From: Candidatus Rifleibacteriota bacterium
GTDB lineage: Bacteria > Muiribacteriota > Ozemobacteria > Ozemobacterales > Ozemobacteraceae
Reading direction: 5' to 3'
DNA length: 7,326 bases
Assembly: GCA_028691595.1 (NCBI GenBank)
Contig: JAQUZA010000151.1
Location: forward strand, 1-7,326
The notes beneath the pieces were generated by a model. The model was not told where the DNA came from, searched no databases, and saw only the letters and a list, made by a program, of their open reading frames with translations. The position numbers and the translations under genes are program-made. Below, piece by piece: positions 5,896 to 7,326 of the stretch. Numbering within the stretch: the stretch's first letter is position 1; each line of letters opens with the position of its first letter.

Positions 5896-7326
5896 ATGGA
5901 TAAGGGAGCATGGCGTTCAGAGATGCTTAAACACGCTGCTCTGATCGCATTGTTCATTTTGCTGCCGCTCATGGTTGCCGGCTGGCTCGGTTATCATACC
6001 ATCTTTCTTGAACGCGAAAACCGTATCAGGGAGGTAACCAGACAGCTTGATACAGTTCTGTCGCAGGTTGGCTGCGAGACAGATTCAGAAGTTTTTGTCA
6101 GAAAACTTGCCCGAGGGGCCTGGCATCTTATAAGAAATGCCGGCACCGATCAGCAGAAACTTCTTGCTGCTTATGATTCTCTGAAAGCTTTTGTGCCGGT
6201 TGATTTTGATCTTTATGCTTTCGCTGAGGGCGGGCAGCTGGTAACACCCCGACAGATATCCCTCAAGTCAAGATTTCTGGCAGGCAAACTCTGGGAAATC
6301 ATTGACTGCTCGCCAATAGAAAGAAATAACCGCTTTCAAAAGGTCAGACGACAGCTGAAAGCTTTTCTTGGCAATGAATTCCGTATGGCACATTTTCTTG
6401 AGGGCCGCGACAGCATAACCCAGATAATCAACAGGCAGCGTCAGGGTATGGTTTACTGGGTCGATGACCCGGGGGCCCCCGGCCGCGGAATCCTTCTGAT
6501 TTTCTGGGACATACCCGACCCTGACTTCAGGCTCAGGTATGTTTTGCAGCGCATGCAAAAGCATTTTGTCAATATTTTTGCGGCCTCGAGCGATACTCTG
6601 GAGGTTTTGCCGGGCGGCAATCAGCGGGGTAACGAAGTGAACAGGCACGTTCTTACCAAAATCGCCCTGATGAACCAGAAAAATTATTTTGATGAGCGGG
6701 GCCTGGTGTGGGGCGGCCGCCAGATTAATGACTCGTGGGCGATAGGTGCTCTAAAAACCGGTGTCGAAAGTTTTGACACTCTCCAGAATGGCCTGGTATC
6801 AGCAATACTTCTGGCATTCTTGCTGGCATCGGCAATTTATGCCCGTATGGCTTCGGGTCTGAGCGTTTTCATTCCGATAAGGCTGAAACTGCTCGGGCTG
6901 TTTCTGGTGGCGGTTATAAGCCCGGTAATGGGGTTTGCCTATCTTGGGCATCGTTATCTCAGCGACCGTGAAGCCACCCTGGTTGCCACGGTAATCAATC
7001 GTGCTCGACACCAGCTTGTCAACTTCGATGAATCGTTTCGCAGCGCCGGGGCAAGTTTTATCGAGGAATTCAGAGAACTCAGCCGTGCAGCAACTTCGGT
7101 TAATGACCCCAAGGTCAGGCGTGATCTTGAAAACAGGCTCGAATCAAATAATCTGATTACTTATGAACTTCGCAATGCCAGCAATGCTGAAGTAATCTTC
7201 GCACTGCAGAATGAACTCGTCTTCGAGGGTATGCGTGAAGTTTCTGATGCCTTTTCGCGTTTCTGCCTCGACAATACCTTTGGTTCAAAGCTTACCGATT
7301 CGGTTGACCCGCTTCTCGACATGGCA
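5896..7326 (+). CDS. Unrecognised multi-pass membrane protein with sensor-like extracytoplasmic regions (3' end beyond the window)
   Basis: The frame is open for 477 codons to the right edge with no stop. I do not recognise the family. Predicted membrane helices are at about 13-33, 298-316 and 331-350. Arg/Lys residues in the short 317-331 loop place it in the cytoplasm, so residues 34-297 would form one extracytoplasmic domain, and the part after 350 would start a second. The juxtamembrane segments after helix 1 (LGYHTIFLERE, 31-41) and helix 3 (LGHRYLSDREA, 350-360) look alike and both run into a helical stretch ending near a Leu-rich position, suggesting a duplicated helix-plus-sensor module. 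This layout is typical of receptors whose output domain (kinase, cyclase or SpoIIE-type phosphatase) comes at the C-terminus, but no output domain is visible, so a signalling role is inference. The start has GGAGGG at 5880. It diverges from the DUF368 gene with a 78-base gap. Confidence 0.85.
   Translation, partial: MDKGAWRSEMLKHAALIALFILLPLMVAGWLGYHTIFLERENRIREVTRQLDTVLSQVGCETDSEVFVRKLARGAWHLIRNAGTDQQKLLAAYDSLKAFVPVDFDLYAFAEGGQLVTPRQISLKSRFLAGKLWEIIDCSPIERNNRFQKVRRQLKAFLGNEFRMAHFLEGRDSITQIINRQRQGMVYWVDDPGAPGRGILLIFWDIPDPDFRLRYVLQRMQKHFVNIFAASSDTLEVLPGGNQRGNEVNRHVLTKIALMNQKNYFDERGLVWGGRQINDSWAIGALKTGVESFDTLQNGLVSAILLAFLLASAIYARMASGLSVFIPIRLKLLGLFLVAVISPVMGFAYLGHRYLSDREATLVATVINRARHQLVNFDESFRSAGASFIEEFRELSRAATSVNDPKVRRDLENRLESNNLITYELRNASNAEVIFALQNELVFEGMREVSDAFSRFCLDNTFGSKLTDSVDPLLDMA

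Noticed and set aside
6469..6482. Perfect 14-base GC palindrome CCGGGGGCCCCCGG
   Set aside because: It lies in the middle of a coding sequence, encoding part of a Pro/Gly loop (DPGAPGRG), with no T-run or promoter nearby. Chance and codon choice explain it.
6268..6648. Minus-strand open frame of 126 codons inside the membrane protein gene
   Set aside because: It is antisense to a 477-codon frame with a good ribosome-binding site and membrane helices; its composition suggests a shadow.

Overview
The window looks like an ordinary stretch of chromosome from a diderm-like bacterium of moderate GC content (about half by eye). It carries a translation/transcription housekeeping operon on the minus strand (rimP-nusA-infB), an orphan oligopeptide-binding lipoprotein gene on the plus strand, a DUF368/PopT membrane protein gene on the minus strand, and the 5' part of a large, unrecognised, multi-pass membrane protein gene on the plus strand. 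I cannot name the phylum. nusA is followed directly by infB, with no ylxR or ylxQ/rplGA between them. That argues against a typical Firmicutes layout and resembles the compact proteobacterial order, but without the upstream tRNA gene seen in E. coli.

Region 1 (bases 1-2871, minus strand). rimP (160 codons), nusA (356 codons, GTG start) and infB (427 codons visible, cut by the left edge) are separated by only 16 and 20 bases. nusA and infB each have a perfect GGAGGT Shine-Dalgarno sequence in these gaps. They form one transcription unit for 30S maturation, transcription elongation/termination and translation initiation.

Region 2 (2872-3112). This is a 241-base divergent intergenic region and the most information-dense non-coding part of the window. 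It holds a good sigma70-type promoter for the rimP operon (TTGATT, 17 bases, extended TGC-TAGAAT). A perfect 13-base AT palindrome overlaps the -35/spacer region. A leader hairpin followed by a T-rich run lies between this promoter and rimP. A plausible extended -10 faces the plus-strand gene.

Region 3 (3113-5817). A family-5 (OppA/DppA-like) solute-binding lipoprotein with no permease or ATPase genes beside it converges on the DUF368/PopT gene. Their stop codons are only 5 bases apart.

Region 4 (5818-7326). A short 78-base divergent region leads into an open reading frame of at least 477 codons that runs off the right edge. The protein has three predicted membrane helices and what looks like two successive extracytoplasmic sensor-like segments. 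It is the least explained gene here. I found no RNA genes, insertion sequences, CRISPR arrays or origins, and no convincing previously undescribed system.
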